A stretch of 64,000 bases of DNA from Nematostella vectensis. Taxonomy: Eukaryota; Cnidaria; Anthozoa; Actiniaria; Edwardsiidae. The notes beneath the pieces are model-generated. The model worked only from the letters and a program-made list of their open reading frames with translations. It searched no databases and was not told the DNA's origin. Of this stretch, positions 15,877-28,872 are shown piece by piece. Numbering within the stretch: the stretch's first letter is position 1; every line of letters starts with the position of its first letter. Position numbers and translations under genes: made by a program. Location of the stretch: assembly GCF_932526225.1 (NCBI RefSeq), contig NC_064034.1:1722001-1786000 (forward strand). The letters run 5' to 3'.

Positions 15877-18800
15877 CTAGCTCAGCAGAAAAAAGCTGCG
15901 TTTCTTTTTTGTTTCTTGTTCCTCTTCCTCATCTCCACCACTCAACTTATGCAGCATCTGTGATTGAATCTGGAGCAGCTCATATATTTGGTTGATCCTA
16001 AAACAGATATTGTAAAAACATCAGATTGTGATAGTAGATAGTATTGCAAAACAATAAAAAGTTTCAAGACTTTTGGTAAAACAATAAAAAGTTTCAAGAC
16101 AAGTATGGCTCTGACAGGTCAGATGCAAGTGGTGATCAGGCTTTTTACTAAGGGTCACCACAGGTTTTTACTAAGGGTCACCACACCTGTGTTATATATT
16201 ATACATTGTTGCATTTCAGACCTTGTTTCCTGGTTTTCCAGCTTGGTAGCAATGTTGTCTCGTTCATTATTTTCTTTTTCCTGTAGTCTTTCTTCCTCTT
16301 CCTGGTCTTGGTTTGGATGCTCAAAGCCAAATATGGCATTGTAGACCTATGTGCAAGGATAAAAAGATTTTAAAAAATGATAATAAGATGCTTGAGATGC
16401 TTACCAAAATGATTCTTTATGAAATACAGGAACCTTTTTCACAGATAGATAACTGTACATATTTTTACATTAGATCTAGTCGGGAATCACTAGTTTAGTA
16501 CGTAAGGTATTGAATTGTATTAAACCTACCTTGCGTCTTAGTGAAACTGGTTTGTTGGGGTATTCCACAACCTTGTCAAAATTGAACCCCCGCCTTATCC
16601 TCCTTGGAATTGCATCTTCAGTATCGAGCAGCATCTCGATCTAGATAAACCGAAATAAAACATTTTCTCATTTGCTAATTATAAAAGAACCATGTCAGGG
16701 GTGAAAGACATGAACATATTTTATGAAATTTAGGGTAAAAGAATCTGCCATGAATTTGCTAGAAAGGAACGGTTCAACATCTTTAAAGTCCACATAACCT
16801 TTCAGAGTTGATGGACTTTGTCAATTCTTCATATTTTCATCTTCCAAATGGTATGTGGTTCGTATGGATTCTATAAAACACGCGTTCGCGTGAATGACTC
16901 AAATCTGTAATATTGAGGTATTTTGGTCAACTTCGGAAAAAAGGCCGTGAACTGAAAGGCCCGGGTCCAGTTATTTGTGACGTAGAACGAGATGTCAACC
17001 AAATTACATGAGAAAACATATGCGCGCCCTAAACCGGTTCCCGTCTTCATTTCTTCTTAGTTATTGCTGAAGAATGTTGTGTGGTTACAACTTTTACCCT
17101 CATCTTTTTATCTCAACCTGGTATTGAAATGATTATTTAACTTCAGCAAACAAATCTGCAAAATTGAGCAGATATTTTTTATGCTTCGAATTGTTTTTGC
17201 ATTGTGCGCGCGCGCTGCATTCGCAATCAAGAATGACGACATTCTCACGAGCGCGCGCTGTTTTTGAAACCTACAACAAAACGATATTTTCTTTTTTCGC
17301 ATACAATTTTCGATTTTAAACTTTTCTTCGCTTCATTGTGGGTAGCATTGCAATAGAAAACACTTCGTCATTATCGGATTTAAGGAAAATACGTTGTTTC
17401 AGATTTTCCCGCCAAAACTTGGAATTATTTACTCGATTCAATCTCCTTTCGTGCGGCCAGGAAAATTTTCAAAGATCTGTAGAAAATTCAAATTTCAATC
17501 AAATTTAATTCCCTTTTCAGAATTTGAAAGTTTATCTATGCTTTGTTTTGGCTAGATTGATATAAGTGAAAGGTTTTAAGAACTTTAACGACACTTACAT
17601 GTTTTTGTTCAAGATTAAAATAGAATAGCACCTGCATGACGTATCTGTCGATTACTGCATTCTTCTGGATACTGTCAATGTCACCAACAGCCAAACCGAC
17701 CTAATGAGTACCAAGCACATAGCGTTTGATTTTAAGATCACAACTCAAACCTTTGATGAATGGAAATAAAAAAAAACAGTATAGGCATTGCTTTGCCCCC
17801 AATAGTTTACTTAGTGTCTCTGGATCCCCCCTCAGCCCCCCACTACCCTGAATAATCGAGGAATAATCGAGGTCTTGGGCCAAAATGCTAACGAAGCAAT
17901 CGATTGCTGAAATCAGTAATGATGGTATAGATGCAATCGATTGAATAAAATTTTGATCAAATTCTTATTTGTGATTCAAATTACGTACCAACATGTTCAT
18001 GAGAATAATTGGCATCCCCAGAGCAAAGAATATGAAGAGAATGTTGATGAATGTTGCATAGTGCAGTTTGTTCCACGGCATGAATGTGTCGCCATAGTTT
18101 ATCTCACCAAGTGTCATCACGAATGTTGTCATCAAGGACGTCTCCAGTCTATCAAAGCTTTCCTGAGAACAACAAAGCGTGCTGGAATGGACCGTTCCCC
18201 CTATAGTGACTCCGAGCGCGAAAGCGAGGCGTTGACGGATCTGTGTTCGTATACAAACGTCTTGCAAATATTTGGAAGTGTTCAACTTCAAGCTTTATTG
18301 TCAAACGAGAAAAAAGTAAAAAAAAAAAAAATGGCAAGACCGCTGTGAACAAACTCAATCTTCCAACTTCGCTTTCACGTTCGTGTTCACATGACCCTTA
18401 TCTTTACATGTTTACCAAATATAACGTAAAGGTATGTGAATCCCTTGAATCAACTTACCACGTTCTCAAGCAGAATGTAGAAGGTGACACCAAACGCCAT
18501 GACAAAAAGGAAGAAGAGCATCAAGACCTGGTAACAAAAGAACATACAAATTCTGGAGGCCTATAGGAGTAGATTGATTCACCAGGTTTTATTAACTAGG
18601 CTCGTGACGATTTCCAGCATGTTACTGTGAGCCCGCGATCCGTTCTCCAGTAGGGCCGATGAGGCCAAGTGACGGCTGCAAATAGAGCCTATTACGTAAG
18701 GTGCTATTTACCTTTGCAAGTGTCACGAATATAGACGCCAGCATAATGACGTATTGCCCATAGAATGAAAGCCTATATATAGGAAATGAAATGTTATGGT

Positions 18801-21800
18801 AAGGCGAGTCTGTACAATCTTTGTATAGCAAATGAGGATAAAGACAACCTCGCAATTGTCGTATCACGTTGTGGGAAAAGCAAAACAACCTAGTCCCGTT
18901 CTTACAGGGTTTCCTGTCTTACCGGATAAGAACGCCTGGGACTAGACTGCTTGACGTGCCACGCACACGGGCAATTTTTACTTAATAATTCTAGTCGTTC
19001 TTGACAAGTTTCCGTGTGATGTACCGATAATGCATTTGGACAGCGTCTACACGACAAACTTTGTGCACTTGACAAGTAAAACTTGTCAAGTGAATAAAGC
19101 AAACACGCCAGCTTTTGAACAATCGAACTTGGCAAGTAAAGACTCGTCAATTTTCCCCGTCTACACGAGCAACTTATCCTTGTCAGGTAAAAATTGCCCG
19201 TGTAAACATCCCTAAACAGGAGTTAGCCTATCGCAAGCCGTTGAACAAAGATTAAAAATCTCATCGGTAGCCAGGAGAATTACGTGTCTTACTTTCTGAA
19301 GTAGAGAATAAGATTTAACCAGCTAAAGAAGAGCGATACTGCACCAAACTGCAACTGTACACCCCACTTGCAGTGACATGGCGGAAAGACGAACAGGAAG
19401 GTGAAGATGTACGCCGTCCACTCCATATAGTTCGGCATGTAAAAGAAGTATTGTAACCGCTGAGGAAAAATGAGGGTGTTTTCTTTTGTATGAATAACAT
19501 TGTCTTGAGCTGTTTGGGTCAGTGGCATCCCTGCCTTTAAAGCCAGGGCTTGACCAGATCTTTAGATATTAATTTTATGAAAGGCATATAAAATACACCA
19601 AGGAAATAATTTGTGGTGCTGCTCACATTGTTGTACATCTGCATGAACTCCCGAAGACACATGAAGGCTGTCATCAGCATCACGCTGAAGTGCATCACCT
19701 GGATGACCTACAGGGAAAAACAAGCAGAATGACGATCAGTATGCTATCACTACGGCCATCACTCAGTATCAGTGACATTTTTACCCCACCATAAGATATG
19801 ATACTCAATGACATACAAAAGCTCACCGTATCCTTGCTGTCACACGGCACAGTCTTTCCCGAGTATTCCTAAGGGACATAAGACATGGCACGATATTAGA
19901 TATCGTTGCACATAATACCACTAAATATTTTCGTAGTCGTACGCAGAAAAGTGTACTAGCATGAATTATTGTATAGCGTATGTAGCACGTCACTTCCTAT
20001 TTGATTGATATTTGAAGTCCGCATGGACTCGGTTTGTGTAAGCCTTCGGCATGTTGTGTGAATAAAAATGGAAGAAGTTTAACTGGGGTTTGTACTTACA
20101 GATTTAGAAATGGAGGAATTGAAGTTGCAGATCGTGTTTTCGTTTTGTTTCGAGTGGACTGCGAGAACCGTTAATGGCATCAGGTACATGAGATAAATAA
20201 ACAGATTGAGCCAAAGTGACAGCCAACCAAACGTCTGCCTGTTGACGAGGAAAGAAGTCATCAGGTCATGAAATATTAGGGATTGTGAAGAAGACTCGAA
20301 AAGAATGCGTTATAAAACAGAACATTTTATCCGTCAATATATCTTCTATGACTATGGTTGTTATTATCCTATCTCCTATAGCCACGCTTTTGATCATTGA
20401 ATATCTTGTTACTATGATGGTTGATTTTAAGCTGGTGGTACGCCAACATTACATACATCGTGAAACAATTCAACTCAATACCAGGAAAGACTTGTTGTGG
20501 CTTACCATTTGAGGTTCATTAGCTTGAATAGCACGTGATGCATTAGAAAAGACTTGTTATGGCTTACCATTGAGGTTCATTAGCTTGAATGGCACGTGGT
20601 GCATTAGATAAGACTTGTTATGGCTTACCATTTGAGGTTCATTAGCTTGAATGGCACGTGGTGCATTAGATAAGACTTGTTATGGCTTACCATTTGAGGT
20701 TCATTAGCTTGAATAGCACGTGATGCATTAGAAAAGACTTGTTATGGCTTACCATTTGAGGTTCATTAGCTTGAATAGCACGTGGTGCATTAGATAAGAC
20801 TTGTTGTGGCTTACCATTTGAGGTTCATTAGCTTGAATGGCACGTGGTGCATTAGATAAGACTTGTTATGGCTTACCATTTGAGGTTCATTAGCTTGAAT
20901 AGCACGTGGTGCATTAGATAAGACTTGTTGTGGCTTACCATTTGAGGTTCATTAGCTTGAATAGCACGTGGTGCATTAGATAAGACTTGTTGTGGCTTAC
21001 CATTTGAGGTTCATTAGCTTGAATGGCACGTGGTGCATTAGATAAGACTTGTTATGGCTTACCATTTGAGGTTCATTAGCTTGAATGGCACGTGGTGCAT
21101 CAGGCACTTGTCTCTGCGGTAACTGGTCATAGCCTAAAAGAGCAACTAGTTCTTCAGGAATCTTACGACCAAAGTATCTGTTACATGTTTCTTCACGGCT
21201 TGATGTAAAAGCTTCCTTACCCTGAGCACTCTCAAAGGATCATGTTTTCTTGCTGTCTTGGTAATCTTTCCTTGAAGGAAGGCAAAGTCGTAGGTAACCT
21301 GAGAAAACCAATGTCATTTTTTAGTTCCATCTCTTAATTGCTCTACAAAAAATGTAAATGTAGATATTATTATTATAAGGGCATATGTATTGTACCTTGT
21401 AGTTTTGTTTAAGAGGATCTCCTTCCTTCAAAACGCAGCGGTCTAACAATTTCTAGAAGAGTAGCAGAGTATCAGGAGATGTGCTTATTTGGTGGTACAA
21501 GAGTTATATGAAGTGTCTACCTCTGCGACTTCGGGCATCTTGATCAAAAGCACTTTCATTTGGCCAAGTCCACCAGGCGATGATGTATTCATCAATTCCC
21601 TCCATCTAAAAAAAAAAAGACATGTAAGTGAATCCACGTACCGGCGTTTTCGTCTTCACCATCACTACATCTTTCTCAATACCAGCATTAACACCATCAT
21701 CATCGCCAGACTTCTTCAATCATCATGGGCCTTTAGAAGACTCTCGACTCTAAAAACCTAGTAAAGGTCATCTTCGAGTACAATTTTAGATGGATTTTGA

Positions 21801-24800
21801 ATCGTATTGAATCTTAAGAATAGAGAGCGGACCTGTCGTTTTCAGCCATGGCCATAGCAACCTCTGTCTTCTCCTTCTTAATAGCGATGTCCAGCGCGTT
21901 CTGATTGAAGTTGTTCATAAGGATGTCTTGCTGTGGGATGGACAGCAGGTGTTTGACGATATCCACGTGGCCATGCATGGAGGCAAGATTAAGCGCGATA
22001 TTCTGAAAGTACAAAACAGGAAAAACTGGTGCTTTTCAACAACTAAGCACCTCTTACATATCTTGCTATACATTCATACATGGCAGTATAAGAGGAATAT
22101 ACAGAAGTCCAGCTTATCCAGTCTTATGATACTTTTGTCATGCGACTAATATCTAAATTCATCATTTCTATGGTTTGAAAACAATTACCATTTCCGACTT
22201 TGAGTTTAGAGGAAATGCCGCGGTGCACTTCGGGGGACAGGGAAATTCATAAGATTCAGAGATGGTTAAAAAGGGAAGCTAAAAGAACGTGCGAGCTTAC
22301 GAGATGTAGACAGTCGCAAGGAGCAAGAGCCATGGGAGTAAGCGTGAGCGAAAGGCTCGAGTAAACAAGATTCGCATCGAAACCGTCTACGTCGTAATCA
22401 AACCACCTGACGTTATTCTTCATGGCATCTTAGTGGACAAGCCCTACCAGCCCTGTTACAAGGTACAGTATGAATAACAGAATGAGTGTAACGTCTTTGC
22501 CTGCGGGTTCTACTGCCCCTTACGTACCTGATCTTCGTCGACACTGTTCAAACAGTCTGGGTGCTTTATCAAAATGCACTCGACGCACCGTTTGGAGCCT
22601 GTAATGGCGGCCAAGTGTAACGGTGTTCGTTCGGTATGGTCCCTAAAAGTAAAATCCACTTATTCATGTTAGTCTTTTAACTGATGCTCGTACGTCCATT
22701 GATATGTGTTCGTTTTAGTGTTCAGTTTATAGGAAATAGGCAAAACACCTAGGCGCTTATTGCCTCGGCCGACCTTGAGCGGTATTACTGTCAGAACAAT
22801 GAGCGGTATTACTGTCAAAATGAACTGTTATGGATATTTAGCTAGTGGTGGTGGGAGGGGGATACTCATTGTTAACAAAAGTGCTGGGGGGGGGGCTGTT
22901 ATAATAAGAGGCAGGTTTAGGCTTACTTGTCACTGATGGCGTGCATACCGGCTCTGCAAGACATTTCTATACCTGTCTATGGTGGCGCCGCGGTCCAGGA
23001 GTAGCTCTACCACCTTGTCGTGTCCTTCGCCAGCAGCAAAGTGCAGTGGCGTCTTGCCGTGGTTGTTTTTCAAGTTGATCATACGTACATTGCGTCCCAC
23101 TAGTAGATCATCTACTATCTCAAGCCAACCGAACCTGTCAAAGAACAACAACGGTCCTGGCAACAGCAACAACGATAACAAAATACACATATGCTAATAT
23201 CACCAGCGAGACTCATAAAGTAAGACCACAAAAGCCATAATAATTACATACTTGCAGGCGACATGTAATGGGGTGTCTAGAGAGTCCGCTGTTATTCCGG
23301 CTGCCGCCTTGTTTTTGGTCATAAACAGATGAATATTCTGGAAAAGAATCAAGTAGAAGTCTTGTACGGTAGCTCTCAGCGTATCATCATGGTACAATAG
23401 TTCAAATGATCCTGTTGATTGTCAGTCTTGGTTACCTGTAAGTAACCACCCCTCGCCGCACGGTGGATTGGGGCGTATCCATCTCTGTCCTTCTCTGGGA
23501 TAAGATACGCCGCCCCTGAACCCTACAACCGTAAACAAATCGCACAGAGTAAAAAATGATCAAACTCTCATTGCCGGGGTTTCGCGCGCATTCTATTTCT
23601 TTCCTTCCTAACTCCTCCTTCCTAATCCCCTAAAAAGGCGACTTGCACCAAGAAATTACATAAATTTTTGGTATCAAATGCAAGCCAAAAAATATTTCAA
23701 TAAAAATTAGCACATTCGGACAAAGAAACATTCTGGTGTTTTGTAAGCGGCTGAATAAGTTACTTTTTCTGTTAATCCGCCGTTAAACGCTGGAGCATGC
23801 GCGAGTTTGCCACAACAAAAATCACGCGATTTGTGATGTCGTCGCCTTCCCATGGTGCCATCGGAAGGTTACATACGTTAAGCACTGATTTCGTCGCCTT
23901 CCCATGGTCCCATCGGAAGGTTACATACGTTAAGGACTGATTTCGTCGCCTTCCCATGGTCCCATCGAAAGGTTACATATGTTAAGCACTGATTTCGTCG
24001 CCTTCCCATGGTCCCATCGGAACGTTACATACGTTAAGCACTGATTTCGTCGCCTTCCCATGGTCCCATCGGAAGGTTACATACGTTAAGCACTGATTTC
24101 GTCGCCTTCCCATGGTCCCATCGGAAGGTTACATACGTTAAGGACTGATTTCGTCGCCTTCCCATGGTCCCACCGAAAGGTTACATACGTTAAGCACTGA
24201 TTTCGTCGCCTTCCCATGGTACCATCGGAAGGTTACATACGTTAAGCACTGATTTCGTCGCCTTCCCATGGTGCCATCGGAAGGTTACATACGTTAAGCA
24301 CTGATTTCGTCGCCTTCCCATGGTACCATCGGAAGGTTACATACGTTAAGCACTGATTTCGTCGCCTTCCCATGGTCCCATCGGAAGGTTACATACGTTA
24401 AGCAGTCTTTCCATGGTCCCATCGGAAGGTTACATACGTTAAGCAGTCTTTCCATGGTCCCATCGGAAGGTTACATACGCTAAGCAGTCTTCCCATGGTC
24501 CCATCGGAAGGTCACATACGTTAAGCAGTCTTCCCATTGTCCCATCGGAAGGTCACATACGTTTAGCAGCGCCTCAGTCGTTCTCATGTGCCCTACGGCC
24601 GCGTGGAGCACCGACTCCATGGCGACGTTCTTAGAAGTCACGTTCGCACCGCGTGACATGAGGAGCTTCACGGTCTCAGTAGCGCCGTTAGATGCCGCCA
24701 TGAATAGAGGAGTGCAATGGGTCTTGTCAGGTAGGTCCACTTGGGCACCCTGTGGCGAAAATACCATTCAATGCTATGACAATGCGTTTGGTACACTAAT

Positions 24801-27800
24801 GTATACTTGGACTCGCTAGGTCACGGGTTGGATGGAACTATCCATTATTGTAATCAAAAGCACGGGCGGTGCATTGCGTTTCACCTGATCAAGTAAAAAC
24901 TCCACGATATTCGTCTGATTGTTGGCTGCAGCTCGGTGTAGCGGCGACATGCCATCTCTGTCTATGAGTGTAATACGACAGATAACAGGGTCCTTTTCAA
25001 CCATCAGTTTCACCATCTCTACTGACCCCTGGGCACACGCCAAGTGAAATGCTGAAGGGCTGTGCTTATCCTGAAACAGGCAAAGCACCTAAGATTGCAA
25101 TATTGACCAAGGTTTTGAACATACCCTTAGCTGCGTGAAGAAGGCCAAGGATGGAGAAGGACGGTGCACAAGGAGCGACACAGGGTCAGCTGTGAGGAGG
25201 TATGAGTCAAAGCAGCTGACAGGACAGAGCGGAGATGGGTTAATGAGACCCTGTGTGCCACGAGGCGCGAGAAGGATTGATAACAGATATGTGTAGTCCA
25301 AGAAAATATGTTTATGATTGTGTAGTTCCAGAAAATATCCCCCCACCCACCCCATGGAGTGGGTCGGTGATATGAACCCCCACCCCTCTGGAAAGTCAAA
25401 CCCCCTGGTAGTAAATTCAGTAAACTGTTAAGGAAAAAGGCCATTTTACCCCCTCCCCTCTGGAAAATCGTGGACGTTAGACCCCACCCCCGGAATTTCA
25501 AATTCCCTCCATGGGGGTATGGATATTTTCTGCAACTACACATTCAGCGCTTATCTGCCTTGATGTTTGTAAGGTAAATGTCAAAATGCTGCCACTGTTA
25601 GAATCTTGTACTGCCTTGACCACGTGGTCACATGGTCTGCATATGGGCAAGTTTTGTAGGTCGGTAAATATCATACTTTACATTAGCCAAATAAGCCAAT
25701 AAGAAAGAATAGATTTTTCTTTGTATTTCTACCTTCGGTTCTCTCACTCTTGCTCCGTGATTTAGACACAATGCCACGATCTGAAAATAAGACATCAATC
25801 TTCTTAACATCTATAATCATCGTGATATGACCATCAAGTACTCAAGCAACCTATTTGGTCTACTTTTTTTTGGCCTCTTAACGTTTGCACCACCGACTAT
25901 TTACAGGGGCAAGGAGAGAAGGACCGTGGCTCGCGAAGATGGTTTGCAATGCACATGCTTACTTCGGTTACGCCGCTTTCCACCGCCATATGAAGCAACG
26001 TACTCCCATCTATATCTGCTTGGTAAAGCAGGCTGTCTAGATTTTCCATCTTCGCCTTAGCTGAAATTACATCAAATCATTCGCATTGAAAAACTAAATA
26101 TACAAAGGAGGTCTGCTGGTAGGGGGTGAGCTTATTATCAGGTGGCGTCGATTCTGATAAAAGAGAGAAAAAGGAAAGTGTATAGCTGCCCCTGTTTCTA
26201 TCCCTATCTATATGCACATTTACCTTCAACCCAATTTTCATTAAGACAATAACCAATATTTCGTATTCCTACAGACCATATTGATGCTGTAAAAGAGTAT
26301 CCCTTACCATGTTTGTGCTCTTACCAATACTAAAGATATACTCCGCTGTGCTTAGAGTATCCCTTACCATGTTTGTGCTCTTACCAATACTAAAGATATC
26401 CCTTACCATGTTTTTGCTCTTACCAATACTAAAGATATACTCCGCTGTGCTTAGAGTATCCCTTACCATGTTTGTGCTCTTACCAATACTAAAGATATCC
26501 CTTACCATGTTTGTGCTCTTACCAATACTAAAGATATACTCCGCTGTGCTTAGAGTATCCCTTGCCATGTTTGTGCTCTTACCAATACTAAAGATATACT
26601 CCGCTGTGTTCTTGGCACCTTTCTCCACCGCGTGACCCAGCGGTGTCATTTTGTCTTCGTCCTTCAGGTCGATTCGTGCCTCGTGCTCTATCTACAGAGA
26701 GATGATGGCAATCATAAGACATCAACGTGTTCATAGAATCATCATATTGTCTTCAGCATTATTTTTATTATAAGCCCAAGTTGACACTAGGTCCTTTGTG
26801 CAACGACGACGGCGACGGCACTAAAAACGACGAGCACCCTCATAAATTGTTCAAAACGTCGACGACATCCGGGGGGGGGGGGGGGGGGGGAAGAGACACC
26901 CTGTCCATGATACATTTCACACCGCCGCCCGTCGAGATGGCGCGCAGATGATCTTAAGGTGGTAAGTCATGAAGGTGGTAAATCCGACACATTCGCGTTT
27001 TTCGCTGCTTGGTCTGATTATTAAGCGCAATTTTATTGGTAGGGTGTCAATCCACCCTAGTTGACGTCGGTTACGGCAAATCTAGAACTTTATCTCCTTA
27101 CATAAGGATTTGACTAGACAATCAACAGGCAAGCTGTGGAATAACTAGGGAGTCGTTGTGAGCGTGTAGGCGTGAATCAGGGAAATAAAAAAAGACGAGG
27201 TTTATATGGTATGTTTTACGCCTCTGTGGGAAAAAATAGTTTCGCTAACGCTCAAAGCGTTAGCTCTTCGTCGAAGCAAAATAAGATTCATTACAGGTCA
27301 GGTAATAAAACTTCAAATCAAGCATATATTCTCACCAGCAACTTGCAGATCTTGAGCTTATCCATTCCGCATGCGATGTGTAGAGGTGTACAAAGACCTC
27401 GCCCTTTCGCATTCACGTTGCACTTCTCATTTGACACCAGCGTCTACAAAACACATATGATTTGATTGACGTGGTCAGCGTAAAACTTTGTTAAGAATAG
27501 TTGTCGACGGGATGATGGCGTATGGAAGTTTTTATCTTGCTTGCTTAGTTTGTTTCACAATATACCCCTCTCCCCCCCCGTCCTAACCGCCGCGTGCAAT
27601 GGTGTGTCACCACGATTGTCTTGCCCATACCTCTCTCACCCAAGTATCCCCACCCTTCCCTCTTCAGTACCTTGACTATCGCCTTGTCACCAGTCCTAAC
27701 CGCCACGTGTAAGGGCGTGTCACCACGATTGTTTTGCTCATACCCCCCCTCACCCAAGTATCCCCACCCTTCCCTCTTCAGTACCTTGACTATCGCCTTG

Positions 27801-28872
27801 TCACCAGTCCTAACCGCCGCGTGTAAGGGCGTGTCACCACGATTGTTTTGCCCATACTTCCCCCCCTCACCCAAGTATTCCCACCCTTCCCTCTTTTGTA
27901 CCCTGACTATCGCCTCGTCACCAGTCCTAACCGCCGCTTGAAAGGGAGTGTCACCACGATTATCTTGCCCAGTCCCCCCTCACCCAAGTATTCTTACCCT
28001 TCCCTCTTTAGTACCTTGACTATCGCCTCGTCACCAGTCCTAACCGCCGCGTGTAAGGGTGTGTCACCTCTCTGGTCTTGTTTCGTAAGCTCCGCTCCGC
28101 GACTCAGTAAAAACTCAACGAACTCTATGCGTTTGCCTGTCGTTGCGTGGTGTAGCGGGGTCTTGCCGTACTCGTCGGCACAGTTGATGTCTACAATAGA
28201 GTATGGGCCGTTAAAACTTTCCGGATAAATAACTGTAAACGTAGAAGGTTTAACGGTATTTGCAAATAAAAAACGAGTGCATTTTCCCACCGACTCCCTT
28301 GTCTAGTAATTTGATGGCTGTCTCCTTGTCCCCCATGTACGCAGCAGCGCAAAGCTGTTCTTGTTTAGTACCCTGGAGAAAGGATTGGCAAAAGAGACAA
28401 GGCTCAGTTTTCTAATATTGAGATTTCCAAAGCGCCCAAGATGCAAAGGTTCTCGAGGGGAGGTGCGGGGGGGGGAGGTTACCAGTAGTCCAGAAAAAAC
28501 CATCAGTAAACCTGTTGTGCCTAGCGCCCCGATCTATTTTAGAAAGCCCGTAAGCTTCTGGCTTATGAATACGTAGCTCGCTTTACGATTGACGTTTCGG
28601 AGGCGGGGGGGGGGGGGGGGGGGGGGGGGTTGTTGGGGTGGGGTGGGTTATGGTCCAACGATTTCCCGAGAGGGGATGGGTCCACTATTAGGATTAACCT
28701 CAACTGTTGTCTTTAATGGCTGCTCGCTCTCGTCATTATCCAAATCCGCCTCCTTTGCCTTGCCGTTCACCATGACTAGCTCCACGCTTTTATCGTTTTT
28801 CTTCTTCTTTTTCTCATCTTGTGTTTTGGTGGGCTTTGGGGGTCTCGGGGGCTTTGGCGCTTTTTTTACCAT
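15877..28872 (-). CDS. TRPA1-like: TRPA1-like cation channel, 29 exons, 1,079 aa
   Basis: Exons, 5' to 3' on the minus strand (high-low): 28872-28699, 28372-28291, 28190-28015, 27443-27336, 26691-26583, 26060-25963, 25780-25733, 25070-24885, 24749-24561, 23522-23436, 23337-23252, 23134-22973, 22642-22528, 22002-21833, 21605-21521, 21452-21396, 21298-21221, 21133-21063, 20238-20100, 19868-19827, 19707-19627, 19459-19293, 18772-18712, 18527-18459, 18162-17989, 17700-17632, 16640-16530, 16346-16222, 15997-15877. All have AG/GT borders and the phases join into one open frame ending in TAG. The model gives an ankyrin-rich N-terminal half, six membrane segments, a pore, the family signature GLAVGDI after S6, a YPNKP motif and a C-terminal coiled coil, close to the usual TRPA1 length of about 1,100 aa. 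TRPA channels are tetrameric plasma-membrane cation channels sensing irritants, oxidants or temperature. Exon 1's donor and exon 3's donor are the least certain; exon 3 was placed by phase and by ankyrin spacing. Confidence 0.9.
17632..20238 (-). CDS. TRPA exons 19-26: membrane domain and pore
   Basis: Exon 19 carries S1 (FGWLSLWLNLFIYLMYL). Exon 21 carries S2 (VMHFSVMLMTAFMCLREF). Exon 22 carries S3 (EWTAYIFTFLFVFP) and S4 (GAVSLFFSWLNLILYF). Exons 23-24 carry the S4-S5 linker and S5 (LFFLFVMAFGVTFYILL). Exon 25 carries the pore helix and selectivity region (MTTFVMTLGEINYGDTFMP) and S6 (FFALGMPIILMNML). Exon 26 starts with VGLAVGDID, the TRP-like helix region. The acidic residue in LGEINY sits where TRPA1 has its filter aspartate. 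The introns here hold a foldback element (18,965-19,206). Nothing in this domain is broken. Confidence 0.9.
18965..19206. repeat. Foldback (MITE-like) element in TRPA intron 22
   Basis: ACACGGGCAATTTTTAC at the left and GTAAAAATTGCCCGTGT at the right are terminal inverted repeats. The interior has a perfect palindrome, CACTTGACAAGT (19,066-19,077) against ACTTGTCAAGTG (19,081-19,092), and further ACTTG/CAAGT inversions. No coding capacity. Confidence 0.75.
20487..21101. repeat. 62-bp minisatellite spanning the 5' splice site of TRPA exon 18
   Basis: Ten copies with GAGGTTCATT at 20511, 20572, 20634, 20696, 20758, 20820, 20882, 20944, 21006 and 21068. On the minus strand each unit holds the end of exon 18 (codons for PFKLMNLKW) and the donor GTAAGCC, so one authentic donor at 21,062 is followed by nine decoys. 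Confidence 0.9.
21396..28872 (-). CDS. TRPA exons 1-16: N-terminal ankyrin domain
   Basis: Exon 1 is a lysine/proline-rich leader (MVKKAPKPPRPPKP). Exons 2-14 code for a long ankyrin array with clear repeat cores: YGKTPLHHATTGKR, RGDTPLHAAVRTGD, LCTPLHIACGMDK, KMTPLGHAVEKGAK, GSTLLHMAVESGV, SAFHLACAQGS, MSPLHRAAANNQTN, CTPLFMAASNGAT, YAPIHRAARGGY, DTPLHVACK, GKTPLHFAAGEGH, RTPLHLAAITGS and LNLASMHGHVD. Spacing between exons 3 and 4 repeat cores is the canonical 33-34 residues, which supports the chosen exon 3 donor (AAG then GTACTA). Exons 15-16 lead to the pre-S1 linker region. Four donors in the gene, three of them in this part, sit inside minisatellites. Confidence 0.85.
23838..24590. repeat. 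52-bp minisatellite spanning the 5' splice site of TRPA exon 9
   Basis: About 15 units of mostly 52 bases containing GTCGCCTTCCCATGGTCCCA and ACATACGTTAAGCA. On the minus strand the unit includes the exon 9 end (CTTAAC, authentic CTAAAC) followed by the donor GTATGT. The units nearest the exon are shorter (about 41 bases). Confidence 0.9.
26295..26600. repeat. 60/39-bp minisatellite spanning the 5' splice site of TRPA exon 5
   Basis: Six copies of CTTACCAATACTAAAGATAT in units of 60 or 39 bases. On the minus strand the unit holds exon 5's end (codons AEYIFSI) and donor GTAAGAGC. Both lengths are multiples of three, which produces misleading long ORFs on both strands. Confidence 0.9.
27578..28035. 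repeat. 113-117-bp tandem repeat spanning the 5' splice site of TRPA exon 3
   Basis: CAGTCCTAACCGCC recurs at about 27578, 27691, 27805, 27922 and 28035. The unit carries the second half of exon 3 (RGDTPLHAAVRTGD... ending VK) plus the donor GTACT and intron start. The copies can be read as extra ankyrin repeats, but spacing and phase argue that only the outermost (28,015-28,190) is used. Confidence 0.85.

Noticed and set aside
23838-24590. CRISPR-like array
   Set aside because: Units are contiguous near-identical minisatellite copies with no unique spacers, in a eukaryotic gene.
26269-26649. 126-aa minus-strand frame and its plus-strand partner of 108 aa
   Set aside because: Only the first part is TRPA exon 5; the remainder is minisatellite with units divisible by three.
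27545-27874. Extra ankyrin-like units downstream of TRPA exon 3
   Set aside because: Tempting as real ankyrin exons, but unit lengths vary (113-117), no acceptor precedes them, and exon 3 to exon 4 gives correct ankyrin spacing without them.
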